DNA of 64,000 nucleotides from Chryseobacterium endalhagicum. GTDB taxonomy: Bacteria; Bacteroidota; Bacteroidia; Flavobacteriales; Weeksellaceae. The notes beneath the pieces are model-generated. The model was not told where the DNA came from, did no database searches, and was given only the letters and a program-made list of their open reading frames with translations. The translations under genes were made by a program, and so were the position numbers. Of this stretch, positions 43,798 to 51,928 are shown piece by piece. The stretch spans positions 1,997,856-2,061,855 of the forward strand of contig NZ_JAELVM010000001.1 of NCBI RefSeq assembly GCF_016745235.1, read 5' to 3'. Each line of letters starts with the position of its first letter. The first letter of the stretch is position 1.

Positions 43798-43844
43798 TGT
43801 AGTTATTTGACTACAAATTTAAATGAAGTTATTTGACTACGCAA
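43798..43844 (-). promoter_or_regulatory. ArsR promoter with two operator copies
   Basis: On the minus strand, TTG (43842-43844), 20 bases, then TAAATTTG (43814-43821) is a consensus promoter. AGTTATTTGACTAC lies at 43801-43814 and again at 43827-43840, on both sides of the -7. The first copy is part of a perfect dyad TGTAGT-N6-ACTACA (43798-43815). Centre-to-centre distance is 26 bases. Confidence 0.75.
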
Positions 43845-43957
43845 GTTTTTTTGAAGATCTTTTTATTCTGGAAGGTTAGATTTATACAAGAAAAAATATT
43901 CTATTGATGCATAAGAATTTTTTAAAATATTTCGATAGAGTAAAATTGTGAAGCAAT

Positions 43958-44524
43958 TTATTGTAATGTATCAAAATCATTAATATATAAAGATGAAATA
44001 TCACCAAGAGCTAAGTTTTTATTAGTATGTCCTATATCTTTTCTGATTTGGCTCATGAATTGTTCTTGATGAAGAATAATATCCCTTAAACTTACTCCTT
44101 GGTTATTTGAAAAATTAGTTAGATTTTGTTTCCATTCTATATATGATTTTAATATGTTATCAGGAAACCAAATAATCGCTTTTTGATTAAACTGTTGAAA
44201 AAATTTGACCATTTGGTCTGTTGTTATTTCCTCATCAGTATTACTTTTAAAGATGATGCTAAAGTAGAATTCGAAGAACTCTTCATATATTGGGATTTTT
44301 TTATTCCTTATTTCTAACTCAATAGTTTTTTTTCGCTCTAAATACCTTGTTATGAAAAAGCTAGTTATAGTAATTGTACCACCAATAATGGCTACGAAAA
44401 TATTTATATCAATTTTATTGAAGTTTAGAAAAACAATAATGATTATTTTGTAGAGCAAATATCCAATTCCCACAATAAATAGAAGTGCTATTATCCCTCC
44501 AACTACTTCTGTAATTTTTTTCAT
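43958..44524 (-). CDS. Two-span membrane protein of unknown function
   Basis: A 188-residue protein with two hydrophobic helices at about 9-33 and 41-60, then a cytoplasmic-looking helical domain rich in Lys, Glu and aromatic residues. Its AT-rich codon use differs from that of the neighbouring ArsR run. No family was recognised. It lies 83 bases downstream of the XRE regulator on the same strand, so the two may be co-transcribed. Defence or toxin-antitoxin function is possible by neighbourhood but is not shown. Confidence 0.65.
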   Translation of the reverse strand: MKKITEVVGGIIALLFIVGIGYLLYKIIIIVFLNFNKIDINIFVAIIGGTITITSFFITRYLERKKTIELEIRNKKIPIYEEFFEFYFSIIFKSNTDEEITTDQMVKFFQQFNQKAIIWFPDNILKSYIEWKQNLTNFSNNQGVSLRDIILHQEQFMSQIRKDIGHTNKNLALGDISSLYINDFDTLQ

Positions 44525-44607
44525 GAATCTATAAGTTATTAATTTTTCGAAAATTTTTGATTTTGAACAAGTTAAAAAAGCTGTAGTTATTTGAATAATA
44601 TAGATGA

Positions 44608-45024
44608 TTACTTGTTTAGCAATTTTTCTAGCCTTTCCATCATCTCATCTTTTTCCTTTAACATTCTTTCATAAAGTGCAATCTTCTCTTCATGTAGTTG
44701 AATGAGTTTATCAACAGGATGAAATGTCGGATTGTTATTAATAACAGCTGAATTATCGTTGAAGGTATTAGCAATTACATTCACAGCCTGTTCCTCATCA
44801 AAATTCTCAATCGCCTCAACAGGCACTTTCAGAATCTGAGCTACCTGTGCCAGAATATCAGATTCTACCATTTCTTTTTGCTCTAAAAGGGAGATTTTCT
44901 TCTGGTTCCAGTCGTCGCCCAGCTCAAAAGCCAATGCTTCCTGTTTGATGCCCAGCATTTCACGGAAACGTTTGATGTTTCGGCCTTGGTGTATTTTTTT
45001 ATTTTGCATATCAGTGTGAGTCAT
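44608..45024 (-). CDS. XRE-family helix-turn-helix regulator
   Basis: A 138-residue protein. The helix-turn-helix spans about residues 14-70, with 'IKRFREMLGIKQEALAFELG' and 'WNQKKISLLEQKEMVESDIL' as the first and recognition parts. A C-terminal coiled coil lies at about 105-138 (LIQLHEEKIALYERMLKEKD). The start could also be the ATG at 45009 (five residues shorter): the -7 box ends only six bases before the ATG at 45024. It is divergent from a SymE-type toxin gene 150 bases away, so it may control that gene. Confidence 0.85.
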   Translation of the reverse strand: MTHTDMQNKKIHQGRNIKRFREMLGIKQEALAFELGDDWNQKKISLLEQKEMVESDILAQVAQILKVPVEAIENFDEEQAVNVIANTFNDNSAVINNNPTFHPVDKLIQLHEEKIALYERMLKEKDEMMERLEKLLNK

Positions 45025-45029
45025 AATAA

Positions 45030-45037
45030 CAAATATA
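45030..45037 (-). promoter_or_regulatory. -7 element of the XRE gene
   Basis: The minus strand reads TATATTTG, an exact TANNTTTG. It implies a leaderless transcript from the ATG at 45024 or a 15-base leader for the ATG at 45009. Confidence 0.45.
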
Positions 45038-45132
45038 AAGCTTTAAGACAAAAAAATAATGCTCCTTTTTAAAATAAATGATATTCTAAATTATCCATCT
45101 TTTTGAATAAAATATCCTTTTCCTAACTGGAA

Positions 45133-45140
45133 TATCTTTG
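45133..45140 (+). promoter_or_regulatory. -7 element of the SymE-like gene
   Basis: TATCTTTG is an exact TANNTTTG about 35 bases before the ATG at 45175. The nearest TTG (45103-45105) is 27 bases away, longer than usual. Confidence 0.4.
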
Positions 45141-45174
45141 TGATTATTTCTTGATTTGCTGAAAAATAACAAAG

Positions 45175-45390
45175 ATGAAAAAGATGATCAGTATCCGGGG
45201 TAAATATAAGATAATCACCCGCCGAAACCTTACGGTTTTCCATAAAGCATTTGGCAGAGCTTATCACAGGACAGTCTTTTTTCCTGAAATCAGGATCGCA
45301 GGGAAGTGGGTGCAGGAGTGCGGCTTTGAAGCAGGAGACAGGGTAGCGGTTACGGTATACAGAAACCAGATTGTATTGAGGAAAATATAG
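45175..45390 (+). CDS. SymE-like toxin (type I addiction module family)
   Basis: A 71-residue protein. The second half matches the SymE toxin domain: 'FFPEIRIAGKWVQECGFEAG' followed by DRVAVTVYRNQIVLRK, the AbrB-like swapped-hairpin pattern of SymE. In Escherichia coli SymE is an SOS-induced RNA-cleaving or nucleoid-compacting toxin under antisense RNA control. Here an XRE regulator is divergent from it; no antisense RNA promoter was evident from inspection, but none can be excluded. The family call is fair; toxicity in this host is inference. Confidence 0.7.
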   Translation: MKKMISIRGKYKIITRRNLTVFHKAFGRAYHRTVFFPEIRIAGKWVQECGFEAGDRVAVTVYRNQIVLRKI

Positions 45391-45432
45391 TGTTTTGCTA
45401 TGATTTAAAAGGAATTATAGAGTGAATAATTA

Positions 45433-45462
45433 AAACGCAGGGAATAAAAATTCCCCGCGTTT
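45433..45462. terminator. Terminator between SymE and the transporter
   Basis: AAACGCAGGGAA pairs with TTCCCCGCGTTT with one mismatch around a 6-base loop, between convergent genes. Confidence 0.75.
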
Positions 45463-45473
45463 CGTACAAATTG

Positions 45474-46343
45474 TCAGCTTTTCCGCCTAACCGAAATTAA
45501 AGTCTGCAAAACCACCGAAGCAATGATCAATGAAATTCCTATATAAAAGGAAAATCCGACTTCCTTGCTTTCGCCAAAGAATAAAAAAGCCATGATAATC
45601 GCATAAACGGGCTCCAGATTGAAGGTTAAATTCACGGTGAATGCAGGAATTTTTCTTAAAACTTCTGCAAATATCACGTAAAGGCCAACCGTACAAAAAA
45701 GTGCTAAAATGCCCAAATAAGCGGTGTTTTTTAAGTCAGGTACTATGCTATCTGACGGGAAAATAACGAGATAAACGGGCAAACATGCTCCAAGGCATAA
45801 AGTTCCGGCAAGCATCTGGTAAAAGTTGATGACTTTGGTGTCGAAATGCCTTACCAAGCGGTTATTATAGATGGTGTACAATGCACCAACCGCAGAAGAA
45901 ATTACGCCTAAAACAATCCCCAGCTGGTAAGATGTATCAAAATGGAAGATCAGGCTGATTCCCATGATTGTAAACGTACTGAGGAGAAGTTCGGAAACCT
46001 TAAATTTCTCTTTATCGATCAAAGGTTTGAACACAGCGGTAAAGAAACTGGTCAGGCAGTAGCAAACGACGCCAATGGAGATATTGGAATATTTAATGCT
46101 GGCATAGAAAAAAAGCCAGTGAAACGTAATGAGCAGCCCAGGTTTCATTATACGGATCTTTTCCTGGGCGGAAATGCTGTAAGAGATTCTCAGCAATTTC
46201 AAAACTGCCCATAAAATGACGGATGAGAATAAAAGTCTGTACCAGACCAGAAGTCCTTCATTAAGTGTAATCAGTTTTCCGAAGACGCCTGTAAAGCCGG
46301 CCAGGATTACGGCCAGATGCAATAATAAATATGATTTTTTCAT
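45474..46343 (-). CDS. EamA/DMT-family transporter
   Basis: A 289-residue protein with about ten transmembrane helices in two similar halves, typical of the drug/metabolite transporter superfamily. The segments 'WYRLLFSSVILWAVLKLL' in the first half and 'NLEPVYAIIMAFLFFGE' near the end of the second half are the family's usual landmarks. It differs clearly from the other EamA protein at 1258-2160, so they are not recent duplicates. Substrate unknown. It probably has its own promoter in the spacer beyond 46343. Confidence 0.85.
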   Translation of the reverse strand: MKKSYLLLHLAVILAGFTGVFGKLITLNEGLLVWYRLLFSSVILWAVLKLLRISYSISAQEKIRIMKPGLLITFHWLFFYASIKYSNISIGVVCYCLTSFFTAVFKPLIDKEKFKVSELLLSTFTIMGISLIFHFDTSYQLGIVLGVISSAVGALYTIYNNRLVRHFDTKVINFYQMLAGTLCLGACLPVYLVIFPSDSIVPDLKNTAYLGILALFCTVGLYVIFAEVLRKIPAFTVNLTFNLEPVYAIIMAFLFFGESKEVGFSFYIGISLIIASVVLQTLISVRRKS

Positions 46344-46531
46344 TGAGAATAAAACTGTTTGTAAGATTTTAGAAAATATTTTTTGTAAGAATCTGAAGCA
46401 TTAACAAATAGGCCGGTAAAAATTTAACGGCAAAAAAAACACTTCAAAATTCATTTGAAAATATTATAATCCTGGAGGAGGCAAACAGCTTGCTTGGTTC
46501 ATATTTATAGAATTGATGAACAAAGATAAAG

Positions 46532-46561
46532 AAAAAATAGCCTTTAAAAGGCTATTTTTTT
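46532..46561. terminator. Terminator after the leader-type peptide gene
   Basis: AAAAAATAGCCTTT and AAAGGCTATTTTTT pair fully. The stem overlaps the stop codon of the minus-strand peptide gene and has a U run in minus-strand RNA. Confidence 0.85.
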
Positions 46562-46694
46562 ATAAACAACAGGTTCTTGATTCAGGAATACAGCTGTTTG
46601 TTGGTCCGCACCAATATTGGCCTTTAGAACATACTGAGGCAGATCCTTTAATGGTTTTTAAGGCCTCGTTTGAAAGTTTTTTTAAATTTTTCAT
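46560..46694 (-). CDS. Small leader-type (bacteriocin-like) peptide, 44 residues
   Basis: A 44-residue open frame on the minus strand: MKNLKKLSNEALKTIKGS forms the leader and a Cys-rich core follows with VCSKGQYWCGP, NSC and a final TCCL. The leader closely matches that of the glycine-rich peptide at 55476-55760 (MKNLKKLNRNELKTISG) and is the type seen in Chryseobacterium bacteriocin-like peptides, which are processed after a Gly-containing site by an exporter-peptidase. The core has five Cys in 26 residues. A terminator overlaps the stop, and an exact -7 (46720-46727) lies 25 bases upstream. No modification or export gene is adjacent. A longer open frame on the opposite strand (46513-46728) is a shadow of this gene. 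Confidence 0.75.
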   Translation of the reverse strand: MKNLKKLSNEALKTIKGSASVCSKGQYWCGPTNSCIPESRTCCL

Positions 46695-46719
46695 ATCGAA
46701 TAATTTTAATTTGGTCTAC

Positions 46720-46727
46720 CAAATGTA
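46720..46727 (-). promoter_or_regulatory. -7 element of the leader-peptide gene
   Basis: The minus strand reads TACATTTG, an exact TANNTTTG. A transcript would begin near 46713, 19 bases before the ATG at 46694. No TTG lies at the usual distance. Confidence 0.45.
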
Positions 46728-47164
46728 ATGAAAAAATAAGGACGAATAATTATATTTAATAATGAAACTCATTATTTTTCAAGTCATTAAATAAAGAAAT
46801 TAAGAAAATCAGGGATTAACAGGATATTTGAAGATTAGGGCTGGAAAAGTTTGAAGTTGGCTATATACTTCCTTTGATAATTTTATCCTATAATTTATAT
46901 TATGTTAAATTGAATATATTATGACATTTCAAAACCAATCTAAAAGACATTCAATTATCCTACTCATCTAGATATTTCCCTGATTGAGGAAAAATGATAA
47001 TATAGTATCAGATATTGCAAAAAAAGATAAGCCTGAACAACAAGATATATAGTAATTTTAGAAATAGAAGATTATGGGAACATAATTTTCAAAAATGATC
47101 AGGAAGGGATAAAAAATTTCTTTAAGGCTTAGACTTAAAATTTTACTACTTTAAATATATCATT
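46728..47164. other. Intergenic region before the M60 peptidase
   Basis: About 435 AT-rich bases. Only very short open frames are present, and no repeat or strong promoter match was found. Confidence 0.45.
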
Positions 47165-50100
47165 ATGAAAAAACTACTATTGTATTTCTTTGTTTTATGG
47201 GGATCGCATGTGTTTTCACAGCTTTATCAGGTTCCCGTCTATTCAGGGACATCTTTGCAGCCGGCACAGTCTGGAGCTGAATTCGCCAAGTTGCTTGACG
47301 GCGATAATACCACGATTTACCATTCGAAATGGTCTCAGAGCGGGATTCCGGATGAGCTTAAATTTTATTTTACGTCCAATGTCACCAGCATTAAAAAACT
47401 GGTTTACACGCCCAGACAATCCGGGACAAACGGGATGTGGACCAATGTAAGTGTTTCCTACAGTACACAGGCCGCTCCCACTACTTTCATCCCGGTGAGC
47501 AATAATTTAATCTGGGCTGCCAATGCTCAGGATAAGGAAGTTATTTTTCCAACAGCGATCCAGAATCCTTACCTTATTAAAATTTCGGTAAATGCCGGCG
47601 TGGGAAACTTTTCAAGCTGTGCAGAGATGAAATTCTTTTCTGAAACACAGCCTGTGATTGCTGACGGTACAGACTGTACCATCAATACGTCAGAATTAAG
47701 TATTAATGGCGCTAACGATGTGAAGGCTGCCATCATCCCTTCAGGAACTACCGCATCATCTTATCAGTCGGGAGAAAATATTGATAAATCTTATGATAAT
47801 AATGTCAATACGCTGTATCACTCTTCGTATGGGAATACCATTTTTCCGGTGGTGCTAAATTACAGATTAGATGGGGTCACTCCTATTGATTATCTGAAAT
47901 ATACGCCCAGACCCAGCGGAGACAACGGCCGGTTTGGAAGTGTGAGTATCAGTTACAATACTACGGCAAACAGTACATTTGTTACGTTGATGTCATTCGA
48001 TTTTCAGCATTCTTCTTCTCCTGTAAATGTCTATTTTCCGAACCAGATTACTCCTTTAAATGTAAGAATTACCGTAAACAATGGCCAGGGAAATTTTGCA
48101 AGCTGTGCAGAAATGGGCTTTTATACAGCGGGCTCTTCAGGAGCTGTAAATCCTTACACAAATATTTTTGCCAATACTCTTTATTCAGCCTTAAAGCCTT
48201 CTGTGACTCAGGCGGATATAAATGGGATTGCATCGCCGTTCTATAAAGGATTGGCACAGTGCCTGTTCAACGGAACTTATGTCAATAAATACAGGGTTCA
48301 GGATTATAAGGTCTACCCTCCTATTGCGGTTACTACCGGTAATTTAAAGGTGGGAAGCGGTTATGACAGTTTTGAAAATCCTACAGGAATTGTGTTTGCA
48401 CAGGGAAATAAGGTGGCCTTATTTGCTCAGAATATCCCTTCCGGCGCCAGTATTTCCTTGCAGGTGAAAGATTTTTCTACTGTTCTTGGCGGAACGACCT
48501 CCTATTATGAACTTCATAATGGTTTGAATGTATTTCAGCTGACCAACAGTGGTTTGGGATACATCAGTTATTATAACACAAATACGTCACTGCCTGATAT
48601 CAAAATTAATATTGTTTCCGGTAAGGTCAATGGGCTTTATCATTATCAGACGTCTACGCAAGGTGACTGGCAAACGGATCTTACCAATTCAGCTTATCAT
48701 ATGATTGACGTTGTGGGACAGCATTCTCATTTGGTTTATAAAAAAAGCATGCTGAAAAATTATGTTCCTTTTAGTCCTGCGGAACTTATTTCAAAATACG
48801 ACCTTATTGTAAAAAATGAGTGGCTGGTGATGGGATTGTATAAATATAATTTAGTTCCGAAAAACCGCATGTTCAGCTATAGTAATAACGGCGGAGGCTG
48901 GTATGCCGGTGGATTAGGGATCAATATGGATTCCGATTGGGGCGAAGAGAGTCTGGTTGATGTCAATCAATTGTCTTTATGGGGAATTGCGCATGAATTC
49001 GGGCATATTAATCAGATAAGACCGGACCTTAAATGGATTGGAACCACAGAGGTTACCAATAATATGCACAGTACCTGGGTAGATTATCATTTGAATCCGC
49101 AAAACGATGGTATGTCTCGTCTGGAAAGAGAATCTGTAGAACCGGCAACAGGAATGACCAGCATCGCGGGAGGAAGAATAAACGGAGCCATCTTGAATAC
49201 AACCGTAAATCAGGAAGCTTTACAAGGGAATGCCAATACGGATGTCTTTAAAGTACTTGTCCCTTTCTGGCAGCTTGAACTGTATTATCAGCTGGCGGGA
49301 GCTTCACGAAATGCCCCGGTTCTTTCCTTAAATTATCCAACCAATTATACAGGAGTAGATTATGCGCACTGGTTTGGTACAGTTGCCAACAAAGCAAGAA
49401 GTTTCAATGCTTCAGGAGTTTCCAATGGTGAGCTGCTGCTTAATTTTGTGAAAAACACCTGCGATGCAGTTCAGGAAGATTTAACCGGATTCTTTATTAA
49501 AACCGGATTTTTAAAGCCAATAAACAGATCCATTGATGATTACGGTATTGGCCAGCTTACCATTACGCAGGCTCAGATTGATGCTACCATTGCATCCATA
49601 CAGGCTAAGAACTATCAGAATCCTGTTTCCCCGGTAATGCATTATATTTCATCCCGCAGTGTCGGGGCTTTCCGTAACCAGCTTCCGTTAAGCGGACAGA
49701 CAGGCCAGGGAGCTACTTTAAGCAGTAATTATCTTACGGTACAGCACAGTGTCTGGAAGAATGCAGTAGCTTATGAAACATTCAATGCCAATAATCAGCT
49801 GATTTATGTATCTGTTATGGGTACGGGTGACACGACCAATCAGACGACGAAAGTGTACTACCCTTCCAATGCGGCATCTGTTTATGCGGTAGGCTATGAC
49901 GGCCAGAAAATTTTGGTTTATCCTTCTTCGCCACCTGGATCACTCAGAGTTACGGAAGCGGAAAACAAAGACTTTGAATTGGTGGTCTATCCTAATCCTG
50001 TGGAACAGAATGGCTCCATTCACATTCAATTAAAAAATGCATCAGGAGATTACAGTGCACAGATTTCCGCTATGGATGGTAAAGTACTATTCAGTTCGAA

Positions 50101-50230
50101 AGGAAATCTTGAAGCGATTGAAAAATCCATCAATGCAGATCTTCCTAAATATCCTGCTGGTACGTATTTGCTTTCTCTTAAAGATGCCAAAGGAAATATC
50201 TTTAAAACGGCAAAGATCATCAGGAAATAA
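47165..50230 (+). CDS. Secreted M60-type metallopeptidase (mucinase-like) with T9SS sorting domain
   Basis: A 1021-residue exported protein. The signal peptide runs to about residue 18 (VFSQ). Two related F5/8-type-C-like carbohydrate-binding domains follow at about 20-160 and 180-320; both contain the pattern D...NT..YHS and GNFSSCAEM. The M60/enhancin-type peptidase domain occupies about 340-860, and the zinc motif HEFGH is at 610-614. The last 85 residues are a T9SS type A sorting domain (VYPNPVEQN..., YPAGTYLLSLKDAKG). M60 enzymes cleave O-glycosylated proteins such as mucins. It should be surface-bound or secreted and may feed on host or environmental glycoproteins. Substrate is inferred from the family. 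Confidence 0.92.
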   Translation: MKKLLLYFFVLWGSHVFSQLYQVPVYSGTSLQPAQSGAEFAKLLDGDNTTIYHSKWSQSGIPDELKFYFTSNVTSIKKLVYTPRQSGTNGMWTNVSVSYSTQAAPTTFIPVSNNLIWAANAQDKEVIFPTAIQNPYLIKISVNAGVGNFSSCAEMKFFSETQPVIADGTDCTINTSELSINGANDVKAAIIPSGTTASSYQSGENIDKSYDNNVNTLYHSSYGNTIFPVVLNYRLDGVTPIDYLKYTPRPSGDNGRFGSVSISYNTTANSTFVTLMSFDFQHSSSPVNVYFPNQITPLNVRITVNNGQGNFASCAEMGFYTAGSSGAVNPYTNIFANTLYSALKPSVTQADINGIASPFYKGLAQCLFNGTYVNKYRVQDYKVYPPIAVTTGNLKVGSGYDSFENPTGIVFAQGNKVALFAQNIPSGASISLQVKDFSTVLGGTTSYYELHNGLNVFQLTNSGLGYISYYNTNTSLPDIKINIVSGKVNGLYHYQTSTQGDWQTDLTNSAYHMIDVVGQHSHLVYKKSMLKNYVPFSPAELISKYDLIVKNEWLVMGLYKYNLVPKNRMFSYSNNGGGWYAGGLGINMDSDWGEESLVDVNQLSLWGIAHEFGHINQIRPDLKWIGTTEVTNNMHSTWVDYHLNPQNDGMSRLERESVEPATGMTSIAGGRINGAILNTTVNQEALQGNANTDVFKVLVPFWQLELYYQLAGASRNAPVLSLNYPTNYTGVDYAHWFGTVANKARSFNASGVSNGELLLNFVKNTCDAVQEDLTGFFIKTGFLKPINRSIDDYGIGQLTITQAQIDATIASIQAKNYQNPVSPVMHYISSRSVGAFRNQLPLSGQTGQGATLSSNYLTVQHSVWKNAVAYETFNANNQLIYVSVMGTGDTTNQTTKVYYPSNAASVYAVGYDGQKILVYPSSPPGSLRVTEAENKDFELVVYPNPVEQNGSIHIQLKNASGDYSAQISAMDGKVLFSSKGNLEAIEKSINADLPKYPAGTYLLSLKDAKGNIFKTAKIIRK

Positions 50231-50255
50231 TATTTTTTGAATGTATTTAAAATAG

Positions 50256-50285
50256 AAAGCACAGATCTTTTGGTCTGTGCTTTTT
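50256..50285. terminator. Terminator after the M60 peptidase gene
   Basis: AAAGCACAGA (50256-50265) and TCTGTGCTTT (50274-50283) pair perfectly around an 8-base loop, followed by a T run. Confidence 0.9.
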
Positions 50286-50343
50286 AATTTGAGAAAGGAT
50301 GACAAATGCCATCCTTGTATTATTAAAGTCAAACAATTTTATT

Positions 50344-51666
50344 TTAGAAATAAAAATCTTTGTGATAAATCGGATATTCTTTCTGGATAAGAGGAAATGT
50401 GCCTTCATACCTGAAAGGACTGATCCCGAAGCCATAAAACAGATTGGCCTGGATTCTGGCTTTCAAATCAATAACTCCTTTTCTTTCCGGGATAAGAACG
50501 ACTCCTACAGAAGGAACGGCAGACACACGGCCTTTTAAACCTGAATTAGCAATAGGAACTGTAATAAACATCAGACCGACAGCGCCCTTCGCTTCTACCC
50601 CAGCCTCTGCATTAACGTTACCTTCCAGATTGGTTATTCTCAGATCATCTTCTTTTTTCAGGGAAACATTCATGGATGGATTTCTTCCGACCAAAATATT
50701 GGCATTTCCTGTAATATCAAGCAGTTTAATCTGTGCTTTCCCGGTAGCGGCTATTCCTACATAAGGACCTGCTGAAACAGTCGGACTTAATATAAGACCT
50801 GTAGGTCCCAGTACTATTGGCGCAATGGGGATATTAAGATAATCCGTTATACTGGCAGTGTAGCCCAGGCTTCCCTGAATGTTGGCAAACGTCTGCAGGG
50901 CTATTTCGTCCAAAATAAAGTTGACCTCAAAATTGGTTAATCTTCCGAAAGAGAAATTAATTTTATAATCAATTTTTGGAGTGAATCCTCCTTTTATATG
51001 AACATTGGATGCTACGGATACCGGACCTGCCTGTTGCGTAGGCAGTGGAATTGTTTTATCAAAATTGAAGCGGTTGAATTCGATAAGTTTTTGAGATGAG
51101 TTTGCCGATTTTCTTTCCAGATTTTCAATACCATTCACCAGATTTGGAGTAATGAAACCTTTCAAAGGGATATAATTGGCCATTTTTCCATTAATACTGA
51201 TCGGTGTATTTTCAGCCGGATCATATGTTCCACTGATGGTTCCGCTATAAATAAATTCTTCAAGTTTTGCACTTTCCGTTTGTACGAAGATCTGATTCTG
51301 CACCTTAGATACGGAAGTAACTTTAGCAAGAATAGTATTTACCTGATCTCCGTCTAACTGCGTTCCGGTAACGATGCTTCCCGTATGGATACTGTCTGTT
51401 TGTGGTGAAGACCTGCTGAATATGATTTCATGATTATTGGTGGAAGAAATGTTTGATATCGATTCCTCATTCAGAATAATCACATTTTTCTGAAGGGTAA
51501 TATCCCCCAGCTTTTTCAGATTTTGGGCTTCAGGAGCACCTGAAGTACCGTTCCCTTCCGGTTCATTTTGTTCACAGGAAGTAAGCATTAGAAATGAAAA
51601 CAGATAAAAGATGATCAGTAAAGATCCTTTTTCATAAATTCTTGATTTTTGGTAGTTGTTTTTCAT
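50344..51666 (-). CDS. Large lipoprotein of unknown function
   Basis: A 440-residue protein. A basic start and hydrophobic stretch lead into the lipobox LTSC at about 28-31, then a Glu/Gly/Asn linker. The mature part is rich in beta-strand patterns, with 'IVLGPTGLILSPTVSAGPYV' and 'EAKGAVGLMFITVPIANSG' segments of alternating small and hydrophobic residues. Only one Cys, the lipidated one, is evident. No family was recognised. It is convergent with the M60 gene and appears to be a single transcript. Surface location is possible but there is no clear export signal to prove it. Confidence 0.75.
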   Translation of the reverse strand: MKNNYQKSRIYEKGSLLIIFYLFSFLMLTSCEQNEPEGNGTSGAPEAQNLKKLGDITLQKNVIILNEESISNISSTNNHEIIFSRSSPQTDSIHTGSIVTGTQLDGDQVNTILAKVTSVSKVQNQIFVQTESAKLEEFIYSGTISGTYDPAENTPISINGKMANYIPLKGFITPNLVNGIENLERKSANSSQKLIEFNRFNFDKTIPLPTQQAGPVSVASNVHIKGGFTPKIDYKINFSFGRLTNFEVNFILDEIALQTFANIQGSLGYTASITDYLNIPIAPIVLGPTGLILSPTVSAGPYVGIAATGKAQIKLLDITGNANILVGRNPSMNVSLKKEDDLRITNLEGNVNAEAGVEAKGAVGLMFITVPIANSGLKGRVSAVPSVGVVLIPERKGVIDLKARIQANLFYGFGISPFRYEGTFPLIQKEYPIYHKDFYF

Positions 51667-51884
51667 ATTGTTAAATATTTCACAAAAGTTAGAATTTATA
51701 TTTTTTATGACAAAAGAAAGGATATTAATTTTCTTTTAAACTGTATTGTATACATAATAAAATTATGTCTTAAATTTTACATTTTCTGTTCTTTTTGCCT
51801 TGTTTTGTTGTAATTCATAAACCAGATAAATAATATTAAACACATGGATGGGAAAGAGAAACTTATCCTTTGAAATATCTGCTT

Positions 51885-51921
51885 AAAAAAGCAAAAGCGA
51901 TTCACCCGAACCGCTTTTGCT
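51885..51921 (-). terminator. Terminator of the choice-of-anchor-J gene
   Basis: AGCAAAAGCG (51890-51899) and CGCTTTTGCT (51912-51921) pair perfectly; an A run upstream gives U's in minus-strand RNA. It lies 8 bases past the stop at 51929. Confidence 0.9.
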
Positions 51922-51928
51922 ATTAAAC

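Noticed and set aside
46513..46728. 71-codon open frame on the plus strand
   Set aside because: It lies opposite the 44-residue leader-peptide gene, contains that gene's terminator near its start, and its translation shows no domain; the minus strand carries the leader, promoter and terminator.
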